From positions 3,519,652-3,583,651 of the forward strand of contig BCJC01000001.1 in NCBI GenBank assembly GCA_001600175.1: a stretch of 64,000 bases of DNA, written 5' to 3'. Positions within the stretch are counted from its first letter, which is position 1. Each line of letters starts with the position of its first letter. The position numbers and the translations under genes were made by a program. Positions 1 through 11,178 of this stretch are shown piece by piece. This stretch comes from Erythrobasidium yunnanense. Its lineage: Eukaryota > Basidiomycota > Cystobasidiomycetes > Erythrobasidiales > Erythrobasidiaceae. The notes under the pieces were generated by a model. It ran no database searches and was not told the DNA's origin. It saw only the letters and a program-made list of their open reading frames with translations.

Positions 1-986
1 CTTTCGGAATCGCGGAAGAAGCGGAGACCATCCATGAGAGGTGTAGCAGGTGTCGCTGGGGTAGCGGGCGATTTGGTAGCTCGAATGCCGGCTCTGATGA
101 GGTCGGCTGTTCGGGTAGACTCGGCTAGCGATGAGGAATGAGACTGATAGGAAGCATATGTAGATGCAGGACTGGCTGTCGCTGACATAGCCCTAGCAGT
201 GCGTTTTGGCGGGTCCATAGCCCTAGCTGTCATCATTAGCATGTCTGACAGATATTCCCATAAGCCATTTCCTCACATTTCTGGAGTGTCGGGATACGGT
301 GTCTGATCCGAATGAGCTCTGTGCCTGCACATAACTCTGATAAGCGACCGTTGCAATGGAAGACTGCGTTGGACGAACATGGCTTGAGGAAGCGGAGATC
401 TCCTACATGGCGCGGTCAGCAAATCTTCTGTACACAAGGACAGACTTCGCTTACGCTTCGTAAACTCGCTTGGCTGCAGCTGCTTCATCTGCTTCTCGAA
501 TAAGGTCGGCTAGATGCTTTCGCGCTCCGGTCGTAGGGTCTTTCGTCCCCCAAGTCTTGAGCAGGTCGTCGAGCTGGTTGATTGGCATATTGAGCCTACT
601 AGGCATGTCGTTTGATTGCTGTTGCTGGCCCCTGGGCGGGCTGTCACCACTTCAGACACGCAATGTCAGATCAGTCAGCTTGATCAATGAGCGCTGCCTG
701 ACTTGATGCTGCTTGATCCAAAGAAGTCTGCGAGATCATCTGTGTTGTATTGCGCTCCAGTCTGCTGGGCTCGCAACGAGCTGTCAAAGTTGTCGGCTTC
801 ATGCAGCGCTCCCAAAGCCGGAAACGCAGAGAGCTGAGCTTTGAATGGCGACGACGGTGCAGAACCACTGTGCTGATTCGCGAATGCTCTTGCAGACGAT
901 GCGAGAGGGCTTGAGCTGGCCAGTGACGGCGACGCTGCTGTTTCGAAACGAGGTGATTTGCCGTGCTGTCTCTGCGGGGCGCTCAT
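1..986 (-). CDS. Unknown protein, 5' part, runs off the left edge
   Basis: I do not recognise this gene. On the minus strand an ATG at 986 (MSAPQRQHGK) opens about 95 codons rich in Ser, Ala and Pro, followed by a likely intron near 655-710. A second exon at about 453-655 encodes a helical stretch (NQLDDLLKTWGTKDP, then ADLIREADEAAAAKR). Further downstream, about 1-245 is open in a frame reading MDPPKRTARAMSATASP and then Ser/Thr/Pro-rich residues with Ala-Thr-Pro repeats, and it continues past the window edge. The junctions between about 250 and 455 are ambiguous because several donor/acceptor pairs fit. A disordered protein with one short helical segment is all that can be said. The ATG at 986 was chosen because the frame is open upstream only to non-ATG codons. 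Confidence 0.45.
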
Positions 987-1530
987 GTTTCTGGCTGATT
1001 GTGAGTTGGATGGTGAAGAGTCAAGAGGAAAGCAGCTTCTGAACACTGACGCTAAGTTCAGCGGTCTTTCAGCTGGAAGCGCTGCGAAGGCACCGCTCGA
1101 CGGTCAACGGTCCAGCAGCGGCGCTGGATGTCAACCAAACAGAGGCGAAGAAGAGAGAAGAGGCCGCTGGTTCTAAAGCTCGCATGATGCTGTTGTGTCT
1201 GAACTTTGTGAAGCTTGATTGACCGGGTCAAGCGAAAGAGAGAGCCGCAGAGGTAGGACAATCGCCTTATTGCATTGTCCGTCTCCATCGGGGGCTATCG
1301 AGTGCCCTAATGCTAGTGATGACAACACGTAGACAGAGCGAACTGCTGCTAACACAGTAACGACTGCTTGTCTGAGATACTTTGGCTTCTGCGAGCTGAA
1401 AGGAACAGATAACTACTTTTGGGTGCTTGATTGGAACGAATGAATGAAGAATGAAGTTGATGATATATACGGAAGTTGCGAGAACGAGTTGGAACGAGTA
1501 CGTGCGTGTGTCTGGCTGAGTTATAATCGA
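987..1530. other. Intergenic gap, upstream of the left-edge gene
   Basis: About 540 bp lie between the start of the left-edge gene and the 3' end of the glucanase gene. They should hold the promoter of the former and the 3' UTR of the latter. I see no convincing coding frame, RNA gene or repeat. Confidence 0.4.
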
Positions 1531-4500
1531 TCAGCATGGAGGAGCTGTGGGTGCAGGCTGTCCAGCGCCTAGCCTAGAAAGACATAGTAAAGGTATTAGC
1601 TACGGAACGGAGCACCAGACGCGCAGGACGACTTACCAAGCGTTCGGATAATCGCATCCAGCGATCTTTGTATAGTAAGGATCGCTAACGATAGGTGTGC
1701 GATATGCAGTATTTGGAAGTGTAGGTGAAGCAGTGAGAGTGAGTGCTGCCCCTGTCGGAGTCAACGAGTAGAGATTCGCAACGTTCAGTGAGCCAGCTGA
1801 TGGAGCGTTGTTCAGAGAGGCAGGGGGCCAACGGGAGTATCTGGGGTATACTCGTCGATCAGTAACGTTCTTTGGATCCGAATGATATCACGTACGAAGC
1901 CAGCTGGGTAGGAGCGATGTTTCCAGCACCAGATCCTCCGGTCATCCACGCTGACAAAGTGCCAGCGTATGGTGCGCTAGGAGGCGCCGGGTCATTGTAC
2001 TTGTTTGCCATAGCGAAGCACGCTCCAACATGCTGAGCTCGCGGATCGGTAGGCATATAGCCGTTCTCTAGGCCGCATTTGTAGCACCATTGCGGAGACT
2101 GCAAAAATGGAGATGCTACTTAGTAGTGTATCGATCGCATGTACGAGGAGTACTCACTGCTACACGCTTGAGAACTTGCGACTCGCCAATGTTCCAGGTC
2201 CAGAAGAACCAGTTCTGTGAGACGGTCGCATCAGCCTCATTCAACAGCACGCCGGGCCAGGTAGCTCACCTGGAAGCTATCCATGTTTGTGAGAGCAAAC
2301 TCCATCAACTGCGTCTTGAATGTATCGTTGAAGGTCGAGATATCCGTGAAGTCATCACAGTTTCCGTAGACGACATCTTCATTCGGACTGCCGTCTTTGT
2401 ATTGGCCTTCGAAGCGCGTACCGTTGTTTACGCCATTGAGAAATTGACCGCAGTCGTTGACGCCTAAACTCCATTCGCCCGACATGGTGAACCCGAAGGC
2501 AGTCATGGAGGTATTGAAGCCAGCAGCCCATTGACTGTCACATTAGGCTATTCAGCACGACACTTTGGCGTTCGCAAAGGTTTGATGACACTCACTCGCA
2601 AGGCTTGCTAATCTGCATACTCATAGGTTCGGCGTTGGTGTTCGTGAAAGCAAGATACGGATGCGAATCGAGCGCTATCCGATCTGCGCCCTGCAGGAAG
2701 CCCGCCCAAGGTCCTAGTCCACCTTGGAAACCATCGTGGTATGAGATGATTGGACCTTTATTGGTGCCTGTCCCAGTGATCCCGCGCACGACGTTGTAGA
2801 CTTCCAGATAGAAGGCCCGGAGAACGGGAAGACTGATCGACTGCGTCCAGGCTTCGTTCTGCAGTAGAACGTGGTCTCAGCTCATGCCTCTGTTTGTAGG
2901 TGTTCCAACATACCATAATGCCGAACATGGGCACGACAGGCTGAATATCAGGCTGGCTAATGAATTCCGTAATGACGCGAATATAGTTAAGTGTCCGCTG
3001 AGCATTAGCAAGACCCATAACTCCGTTCAGGAAGTTGACTGTGCCAAGCCGTCCCGAGTGACTGTATCGAGACTCAGTGTCTGCTTGGCGTTGTAGATTT
3101 TTTGGTGCGACTCACTTCCAGCCGTTCTGCGAGCCAGGTATAGCATGTAGATCAAGATTGATACGTAAGCCATACTTGCGAGCCCAAGTAATTGCCCTGA
3201 CATCGAGGAATCCGATCAGCATTTTTTCGGGAGAACGGTCCAGAAGTAGAGCGCACTTGAGGAAGTACGTCCACGCTACACCTTCTAGGTAAGGTTCTCC
3301 TTCCTGCGTCTCGATTGCCCAGAAGGGTATCGACAAACGGATCCAGTTAAGGCCTGCTCCAGCTATTTGTGCGAAGTCTTCTTCGGTCTGCACAGCACAA
3401 ACCATAATTAGCCTGTGAATGTCAAGATAAGGAACATGTACGTACAATGAAGGTATCGTAATGCCGCCTCAAGGCAGATTCTAGGTTGTTGCCCAAATTT
3501 ACCGATAGAGACCATTCATCCACAGCGGGTGTAGGCGCCTAAAGTGTTCACAGTAGTAGTCAGAGGAACAGACAGGATGTACGAAGGTGAAATGAGCCTA
3601 CGTTGAGGAATGGCTCGAACATCGCTGGAGCGATGAAAGGTTCTAGCGTAAGCCATCCTCCGATGCTGTACAAGGAAATGATTGATCAGCTTAGCTCGGT
3701 CTTCAGTATATTCCCCTCTGGAACTCACTTCACGCCAAGTATTCTGCGATTCGAGGGGAACACAATCGTGATTGTCAGCTTCAATGTAGCCCTTACGGCC
3801 CTGCAGAAAGGGTAATGCCTCACTTGTCGGAACTGTAATCCCAATCTTCATTCAATGCGGGCGAATATGATTGTGCTTTTGCGGAGTTGTCGAATGGCGT
3901 AGAGACCCAATGTCCTCCGAATTGGTTCTTATAGATGAAAGTCTTGCCGCCGCTACACATTACAATAAGGTCAGCCATCACATATAAATTGGGAAAAGGA
4001 GGCTCAACGTACTCCATCGTCACTGTACTTCCATCCGTCCCTGTCGTCGCCGCACCCGGCTTGGGCTTATTCCCAGTATTGTTGCCAGTATTACTTCCTC
4101 CATTGTTTGAAGTATTCGAGTTATCATCCGCCGAGCTCTGGGCACTTCCTCCCACTGCCGACGAATCGTCTTTCCCGACCTTCTTGACAGCTACAACAGC
4201 CGCTATGACCGCTATCAGTCCCAACGCCAGTGCCCCTGCACCCACTATTATCTTCTTTCTCGTACTCCACGGTCTCTTCTTACTGCTGTACGCCGCGTTC
4301 TTCCATTTAGAAGCTGAACTCGAGAGGCCTCCTGCTGCTCGTTTCGTCTCTTCCATCCCCATGCCTCTATCTAGTGCGCCGTAGAACCCTTTCTCATCTG
4401 AATCGTCGCCGCCCCATATACTGGACTCATTCGCCAGCGACGCAACTCGGGGTTTATGGCCATTCGAAGCTTCGAAATACCCTGAGTTCAACGCAGCATC

Positions 4501-5593
4501 TGGTGGTGTTGAAGAGTAGGAATCGCGGTATGGAGGAACGGGAGACCGCGCTCCGTTTATTGCTAGTCCAGGTGAGGGTGTACCGGAATTATACATCAAA
4601 CGCCGCGTGGAAGAGGCATCGCTGTAGCTTGCTGTGTCGGCGAAGTACGAGCCTCGGTCTGGTCCATATAGCGGTGATGCGGCTCGTGGAATTGGGTCGT
4701 AGGCCATATTTGGAGAAGGGAGGGACGATCCTCTCTGTGATAATTGGAAGGATTGGTTATCGTAGTAGGGCGAGGTCGGCAGCGGTACCAGAGCTGCTGA
4801 TTGAGCTTGCGAACTTGGGAATGCACCTCCTAGGTAAGGCGAGCTCGGCAGTCCAGGCGAATGGGGAGTATCGTAAGTCGGTCGAAATGCCGGCGAAGGA
4901 GGTGATGGGTAGGATGCTGATTGTTCAGACGCGTTGCGGTAGAAGGTAGGAGAGTCTGGAGGGTCTACCAAGCTGGCCAAGGGAGGTGGGATGGGTACTT
5001 GACGCGCGACCCGGTCGCCTTGTTGACTGAAGCCGAGTGACGAGCCTCTTGGTGCGAAGCCTTGCAGAGACGACGACGACGAGGAGCGTGGTAGATCATT
5101 TGAGTCCATGATGGTGGTACTGTCGAGGTCTTGAGCTGGAATCACAGTTGAAACAGTCGAAGATGCGATGCTCGCTCTGGGCGCTGGCCCTGCCGGATAG
5201 CCCGCAACGTCTGGCGGAGTTGACGCTGATGCTGCAGAGGCAATTGATCCAGAAGATGCTCTCCAATTCTGTTGCAATTGCGTAGAGATGGGTCTTGATG
5301 GATGAAATGATGGCTGAGGAGGGCTGAGGGTCAGATCCAAGTCGGGGTCTGCGAGCACGACGTTTAGCTGGCGATACACAGTATGATTGTCGTAAGATAG
5401 TAGAATGCAACTTACCCACGTCTATCCAAGCGAATTCGGTCTGAGCGTGCTGCCTTGCTGCTGCTCCTACGCCAGACGCGGTAGAAGCTACAGAGTCGCG
5501 CTGATTGCTGTTAGATATGCTTGATGTTGATGTTGATGCGATATTGACCGCATCCTGGCTGGAATCTTGCGGTGCATGATTCTCCTGCTCCAT
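1531..5593 (-). CDS. GH5 exo-beta-1,3-glucanase, type II membrane form (ExgD-like)
   Basis: A glucan 1,3-beta-glucosidase of family GH5, expected to trim beta-1,3-glucan at the cell surface. The ATG at 5593 opens a Ser/Pro-rich cytosolic tail of about 370 residues. One transmembrane helix follows (VGAGALALGLIAVIAAVVAV, near 4235), then an Asn/Gly-rich linker and the catalytic domain, an ExgD-type layout. Conserved stretches include NIGGWLTLEPFI, EEDFAQIAGAGLNWIRL, GLRINLDLHAIPGSQNGW, the acid/base Glu in FGIM-NEA (at a splice junction near 2858-2914), the nucleophile Glu in SGEWS (about 2474) and NWFFWTWNIG. I resolve 15 exons; the fourth is 15 nt (3729-3743). The last intron joins a Trp-ending exon to a short tail ending TAPPC, stop at 1531. 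Two introns (3953-4012 and 3197-3256) are exactly 60 nt and free of stops. The family assignment is firm; the first splice donor (5419) is a choice between two nearby GTs. Confidence 0.93.
3729..3743 (-). other. 15-nt micro-exon of the glucanase gene
   Basis: Flanked by an 80-nt intron (3744-3823, GTGAGG...CAG) and a 63-nt intron (3666-3728, GTGAGT...CAG). It is entered and left in phase 2 and supplies the residues between ...YSSDK and IGGWLTL: K-ILGVN-IGGW. Without it the conserved GVNLGGW-type motif of GH5 is lost. Confidence 0.85.
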
Positions 5594-6036
5594 CTTTCAG
5601 CACTCCTGTCCGCCCTGTCAGACGCCCTCCTAATTGAAGGAGTCTTAGAGGATGTAAGACTTCTTGGGAGACTCGAGACTTGGGAGTAATGCTGTGCTGT
5701 TTCTTGTGATATGATACAAGCAAGTCTTAGCAGCCTTGGGATCTCTCCACTCCAACAATACGCGGTCACTGCTCAGAGAGGATCTGATCATTGCATTCCA
5801 CGGCAGTATCGAGTGCAAGGACAACAATGAAGCACGATGGAACAGAAGAAGATACTCTCTGCAACAGGATGGTAGTATTCCCAGCCCAAGAAACGCGCTC
5901 TATGTGCAGCTACATGACGCGTAAAGAGCTGGTAAACAGCGCGTCGGAAGCTTGAATTAGGCAGGCTTGGGCAGAGAGCCAGTATAGACGATGTATTGAC
6001 CGTCACAGTGTATACTTGTTGATGTCCAGTATGTAG
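5594..6036. other. Intergenic gap, glucanase promoter side
   Basis: 443 bp between the glucanase start and the stop of the rhodanese gene, both on the minus strand. It should contain the glucanase promoter and the rhodanese 3' UTR. I see nothing else in it. Confidence 0.4.
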
Positions 6037-6579
6037 CTAGCTCTCCTTGACTTCCTCCGGCAGCTTGATAACCAGCTCCTCATCGTCGCCATAAGCTTTT
6101 ACAAAGCCTTTTATGCCGCCTTCCAGCACCTTGACTTCCACTCTAATACTGTGGCCTGCTTCTTGTAACGCATGCCGAAGCCAGCCTGCGCATCGGGGTC
6201 CACGGCCTTGCGAGCTCCCACAGTATACAGCGACCGTAAGCGGGTCTTGCGATGCAGCTCGTCGTAAGAAATCAACGATGGTGTGCCGTGTAGGATAGAA
6301 CGTGTGCGCAGGCAAGTTCAGTGCGCCTCGAATAGTATGGCCCTGTCCGATTCATGTCAACTCTTGGTGTCTCTTGCTTCGCCCACGAATGTCGCGCCCA
6401 CGCACAGTTAAGTCTGATCTCCGAACATCGATCAAAAGTAGTGATTTCTGCGCTGCTTGCTGCTCTTGTCGCAACGTCTCGGCTGCTTCTTCTGGCTTCA
6501 AGCGAGGGATGGATGCTGTATCTTGCGGTTCTGGGTAGCCTAGCCACGTTGTGCTCGCAGATAATGTAGAAGAAGCCAT
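6037..6579 (-). CDS. Rhodanese-domain protein (Ych1/Acr2/Ibp1-like)
   Basis: A single-domain rhodanese of 159 residues, the size of yeast Ych1/Acr2 and fission yeast Ibp1, which are Cdc25-like phosphatases or arsenate reductases. Two exons (6579-6406 and 6342-6037) are joined across a 63-nt intron (GTGCGT...CAG). The join rebuilds the family motif: LLLIDVRRSDLT-GHTIRGALNLP. The active-site loop is YCGSSQGRGPRCAGWL, with Cys and Arg in a CX5R arrangement (C-GSSQG-R), followed by VLEGGIKGFVKAY. The conserved catalytic Cys and Arg support enzymatic activity; whether the substrate is phosphotyrosine, arsenate or a persulfide cannot be read from sequence. The start is the ATG at 6579; the frame upstream offers only a TTG. 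Cytosolic, with no signal peptide or membrane segment. Confidence 0.88.
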
Positions 6580-6666
6580 ATTATCTCGCTGATCCAAGTC
6601 TGAAAGTAAGAAAGCTCTAGTAGGAACAGGAACAAGAAGAGTTACAACAAGCTTTCTCTTTCTGGA

Positions 6667-9118
6667 TCACGCATTGAGCAACGTCCCCACTTCCTCCTTA
6701 CTTCTATACAACATGCCCTTTCCACCCTGTTCGTATCCATTCTTCTGCTCGCTGACCGCATCGTACAATTCGGCATACGCATCCACAATTCTCCTTAATG
6801 CATCGCGATGTACTTGATTCGCTAGTCTGTGAGATGTGAGTAAGGATAAGCGGGACGAGGAGAGGGTGTCGATATGCGATAGGAAGGAGTCGAATGTACG
6901 GATCGCTTGGCCTAGATTGCGTGGAGAAGCGGCTTGGATAGACGAGAGTGATTCCTGATTGGTGTCGCAAGCATGTCAGTACAGTAAGCGGAGACAGATG
7001 TTGTGAAGGCGGCCCACGCTTTCGGACTTTCCATGCAGCGCAGTAACGAGCGGTTCCAGCCCGCTTTCCTTGAGCAGATGATTAAACTACGAGATCCGAA
7101 GTATGTCAGCCATATTCTCTTGTAGTGGCGATTGCATACGCACATGTAGCGATGTAAGCTTATCCGACCTTTCTTTCAAGCGCTGTTCCAGGCTTTGTAT
7201 CCTATCCTTCGTAAAGTCCTTGAACCCTTCCAAGGTACTCAATGTGAATCCGAGGACATTACATTCGAATATATCCTTCTCCGCCTCCGGCGATGCTGAT
7301 ATACCGCCTTTCAAGAACTCCTTCATCCTGTCCATCAATTCCAGCACAGGCGCCAGAGCCGCTTCTAGTATGACTTCAAAATCATCCAGCTCCGATCGAT
7401 CTTCTTCATCTAGTAATGACTGTTTGTGGACTTGCATAATCTCCTTGAGCGTACTCAAAGCATCGCGGATCGGGATTGAGGGTTTCAGATCCATTCCTGG
7501 TGCAGTGACGGAGCGTAACAGGGATTCTCCCTGATCGTTCAATGTCTCGAAGAATGTGTCGTATGCGAATTTTGATAACTCGCTGAGGGTTTTGACGAGT
7601 AAGGCATTGCTGCCCATTGTCTTCTTCATCAATACCCGATAGAATTGTAAAAGTTGGAAGATCTGGTATGTCGTAATGGAGGATATGAGAGAATGGGACT
7701 TTATCGTTTGCTGTATCCGAATCCGCATAGGCCGGCCGCAGCCTTCTAGGTTCTTATCGAGAAGCGTCCGAATACGAGCTTCGTCGGATGTTGTTGATGC
7801 ATTGTTAAGTGAAGGTGTAGGAGGAGGAAGTAGACTATTCTCAGGAAGAGATGGTCGTGCGGCTCCTACTCTTCTACCTGTCTCCTTCAATCCAAAAAGA
7901 CTTTCGAGAAACTCACGTTCACCAGCCATAGCTTGATGCACCCATGCGAGTATATCCCCGACATAGCGTATAGGATCATGAGCATGCAACTCGATAGGCC
8001 GAGCTGCCATTGCGTCTTTTGCCTTTCCATCCGACTTGCCGCCTGGTCCAGCATCCACTCCTCTCGTCAAGGCTTCGACAAACATATTCGAGATAGCTGA
8101 AGACCGTGTTGAGGAAAGGACGCTCAGAGCATCATCGAATAAGTCGGAGCGATTCAGCTTGAGTAGCTGTAAAGACCGCCGTAAGGTGGGCGAGACGTTG
8201 TCGAGCACTTCTGGACGAGTTGTATAGTTGCGCGCTGCAAAGCTTGTATACTTGTGAAGCTTCGAGAAGGCGCTGTCTAGGTGTTGAGACGTTATGAGCA
8301 TGACTTCCATGCTGTGCGAAGACAAATCAGCCTGGCTGGGCATCGAAGAGTGCTCCAGCGCACCCAGCTTTCGCTTCTTCCGACGCTTCTCCACTCAATA
8401 ACACTCTACAATCGCTTCTGATTTCCTCCGTCCGTCTGATCGCCTCAAACAGTTCTCTTCCAACAGGCACATCTCTGCTCGTCATAGCTTTGACCTCCTT
8501 TTCGCTGAGCGTGAAGCGTCGTAGGAAGACAGTCACTATAGCTTGTTTGTCGGATGTAGCGAGTCGCTCGGCGCGTAGAGAGGCTGCTGATGATAGGAGA
8601 TGCTTGGTCCCGCTATTTGCCGTACTAAGCTGCGTCTGGACGTTATCGACGACATTGTGCATTGTACTCAGATGTCCTTGCAGTTCTGTAAGTTTCTGTA
8701 GCGAGTCAATGAGCTTTCATACATTCATATGCGCGCGAAAGCGGACAAGACTCACATCGTTGACCTGCTTGAACGCTTCCAAGAACTTGAAGCTATCTTG
8801 GAGTAATCTCTTATCGACTTCCGCTCTGAGTCTTCGTGTCTTTGCCGTCTTTCCTTCGACGACGGCATCTCCAGCCTTGTTCCCTCCAGACGAAGCTGAT
8901 GATTCTACGAGGTTGTAGTCATCGAGCGTTTCGAGCGCTGAGCGTGTCCCTGCATCTTCCAAGCTAGCAGATAGTAGACGAGATATCTTCAAGGCCAAAC
9001 TGCGAGGCGCATTTCCAGAGGAGCTCGATGCTGTCGATACTGTCCCTGGTCCGGTAGATCCAAGTCGAGGCGCAGACAGCCGCGTTGGCGAAGACGGTTC
9101 GCTCTGAAGTACGCTCAT
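6667..9118 (-). CDS. COG6: Conserved oligomeric Golgi complex subunit 6
   Basis: COG6, a subunit of the COG tether used in retrograde intra-Golgi vesicle traffic. The ATG at 9118 (MSVLQSEPSS) opens a Ser-rich lead, then the conserved N-terminal coiled region (LALKISRLLSASLEDAGTR, later RLLQDSFKFLEAFKQVND). This continues with KLTELQGHLSTMHNVVDNV and the long helical body including HKYTSFAARNYTTRPEVLDN, ISNMFVEALTRGVD, HDPIRYVGDILAWVHQAMAG and EREFLESLFGL. I place at least four introns, at about 8705-8755, 8330-8380, 7080-7140 and 6955-7015, all short GT-AG. The last exon ends SKEEVGTLLNA with stop at 6667. The overall plan matches the fungal COG6 family. The next gene on the plus strand starts about 300 bp away, so the two share a divergent promoter. 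Confidence 0.92.
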
Positions 9119-9413
9119 GAATGGCCTGAATAATATCTTCAAGATCCCATGTTTCGGTTCCCGGCCAAAAGAAGATGAGACTTGGACGCTCGCAAGAATG
9201 CCAGTACAACTCGAGCTTGATCTGCAACCTCGTTCTCAGTGCTGGTATCGCACCCTCTTCCCTTCGTCTAAGGCAGAGAATTGCTCTTCTCCAATTCCCT
9301 CCTCCCTTCATCGTCCGGCTGCATTCCTCAATGCTACGGGAGGGTCGTTTGCAGCTGTCGTCTCTGCCTCTTTCTCCTATCTCGCTCACTACACGATCCT
9401 CTTAGGCAAAGCT

Positions 9414-9783
9414 ATGGCTTCATCGCAAGTCTTGCCTTGATCAGCAGCAGCCATTGGTCCACCTCCCTTTGACTTCCTCGTCATGCATCATGTCCCGCAG
9501 ATCTGCATCAACCACCGAAGAGATGGTCGACAAGTATATCAAGGATGTCGCGAAATGCGTAGTCGATGCTATCGCAGTCAATGACCGCGAGAGAGCGTTT
9601 GAACTCCAAGACCTGGCCCTGACGCATCCATGCCTCCGGCTCCCTGGCAAACCAGGAAGGCTACAAGCTGAGATCGAAGAGCGCAAACGGCTGCTCCATG
9701 AAGCGCCCCATTCCTACAAGCTTCTGCGCAAAGCAGAAAGGAGAGCTGCAAAGCGAGCACGAGGGAAGAGAAGGCAAGACTAG
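9414..9783 (+). CDS. Small basic helical protein, family copy 1
   Basis: Family not recognised. An 11-nt first exon (9414-9424, ATGGCTTCATC) is joined to exon 2 (9501-9783) across a 76-nt intron that begins GC rather than GT (GCAAGT...CCCGCAG). The product is 97 residues: MASSSASTTEEMVDKYIKDV, then a helical body (NDRERAFELQDLALTHP, RLQAEIEERKRLLHEAP) and a very basic tail (LRKAERRAAKRARGKRRQD). The spliced model was preferred because copy 2 has the same 11-nt exon, phase and N-terminus. An unspliced start at 9490 (MSRRSASTTEE) also gives 97 residues and cannot be excluded. No signal peptide or membrane helix is visible. The basic tail could bind nucleic acid or act as a nuclear signal, but that is inference. 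Confidence 0.6.
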
Positions 9784-10438
9784 GGCTGGTGAAGCAGGAA
9801 CCATGGCCACGTAGCAATGTTCTGATGTGCCAGCTCCGAGGGCCAGTCGTTGCGTTCTGCAAGCTGTTACGTCCTCTCTCCCGCTGCTGTTCCACACGGA
9901 CCTTCAGGGCTTTGATACCCCTCTGATTCACGCCTTGATCCGATGCAGCTGACAACAAGCGGCATAACCGGTCCTGAAGGACAAAGTCAGGCTGCTTTCC
10001 GGTGGCTACCAAACCTGTTGGAAAGCCAAGCCTTAACAGGTCCGCTCGGTCATTGATTGCGGGTTACACTAGCAGATGACTTCCTGTCCGAGTGGGTGGT
10101 CGTAACAGCTTGATGCAGAACTGATACTGATCAATTGTGTAAATCTCGCATAGCGGCATGACCAGGCCCCGCGAGATGTTTTATCCGCCTAAAGCATCCA
10201 CTCGCTATGTGGTCCTGCCATTAATGCGGAGAGGTTTGACAAGATGAAAGACTTGCCGACTTATCTGCGTGAACTCCGTCCCTTCACGCCTTGTCCCTTC
10301 TGGAGTGTGCGAAGTCCGCATTCGGCTATGTCTCTAGTCTGCCCGCTGCCCTACCTGCATGCAGACAGCAGAGCTTCTAAGCACGCAGTTGTAGCCTCTC
10401 TGCTCTTCATTCTTCACCAACAGAAAAGTAAAGCAACC
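9784..10438 (+). other. Gap between the two intact small-family genes
   Basis: 655 bp between copy 1 and copy 2. Short open frames occur (for example 10244-10453), but they show no similarity to the family and no conserved motif. It probably holds the copy 1 3' UTR and the copy 2 promoter; a pyrimidine-rich stretch lies just before the copy 2 ATG. Confidence 0.35.
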
Positions 10439-10828
10439 ATGGCACAATCGTAGGTTCTGGTCACTTCCAAACAAAACAATGCCCATAAAGCTGAGTGTTC
10501 CATATTGGCGACAAGATCCAGCCAAGCCCATTATGAAGCCGTCAATAAGTACATTCAGAACGTCGCGAAAGTTGTCGTCTGCGAGAGGGCCAAAGGCGAC
10601 ACGGCAAGAGCGCAAGAGCTTCACAATATGGCAAGAAGCGACCCATTCCTGGCAGGTAGAGCACTACACCTCGACGATGCTATCCGACTTCGGGATCATC
10701 TGCGCAAGACTAATCCGGAGAAGTACGACAAGCTGCGCAGGGCAGAAAAGAAAGCACAGCGAAAGAGGGAGGAGAGAGAAGAGCGTGATCGTAACAAGGC
10801 TGAAAACAGTCGCCAGAGACAAAAGTAG
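10439..10828 (+). CDS. Small basic helical protein, family copy 2
   Basis: A paralogue of the gene at 9414. The first exon is again 11 nt (10439-10449, ATGGCACAATC), with a 66-nt intron (GTAGGT...ACAAG) to exon 2 at 10516, in phase 2 as in copy 1. The product is 107 residues: MAQSSSQAHYEAVNKYIQNV, GDTARAQELHNMARSDP, LDDAIRLRDHLRKTNPEKY and the charged tail LRRAEKKAQRKREEREE. Alignment by eye with copy 1 matches the K-Y-I-x-x-V-A-K core, the D-x-x-R-A-x-E-L turn, the P, the L-x-x-x-I stretch, and the L-R-K/R-A-E-K/R-K/R-A tail. Divergence is high, so the duplication is old or the proteins evolve fast. The function is unknown to me. Confidence 0.72.
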
Positions 10829-11178
10829 TCAACTGCAGGCTTGATGTTCCGGGTTTCCTGTTTATCCTCCTACATGCTCGAGTCTTCTGCCCTAACCCTC
10901 GCGACGAATCACACTCGCCCACTGCAAGACGCTGAAGCCAACGGATCACAATGTCAGATGCTAACGTACTTACCTGAGGACACTCACTCTCGAAAATGAC
11001 GATCCCTACTCCCCTTTGGCTACAGTTGCCTTGGACTGGCAAGCGGTGCTACTTGTGAAACACCAAGGTAGAGATACACAAGCTGGCTTTGAAGCGACCT
11101 GCGAGCATTCACGACTCTTGTATAATCGATGTAGGTGACTTCGACTCGATGTTCAGTCACATAACTGATTACAGTAGG
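10829..11178 (+). other. Gap upstream of the third family copy
   Basis: About 350 bp with no convincing gene. I looked here for an 11-nt first exon feeding copy 3. A possible acceptor (CTGATTACAG, ending at 11175) precedes the copy 3 frame, but I found no first exon matching the other two. Confidence 0.3.

Noticed and set aside
10244-10453. Open frame between the two small-family genes
   Set aside because: It has no similarity to the family and overlaps the first exon of copy 2.
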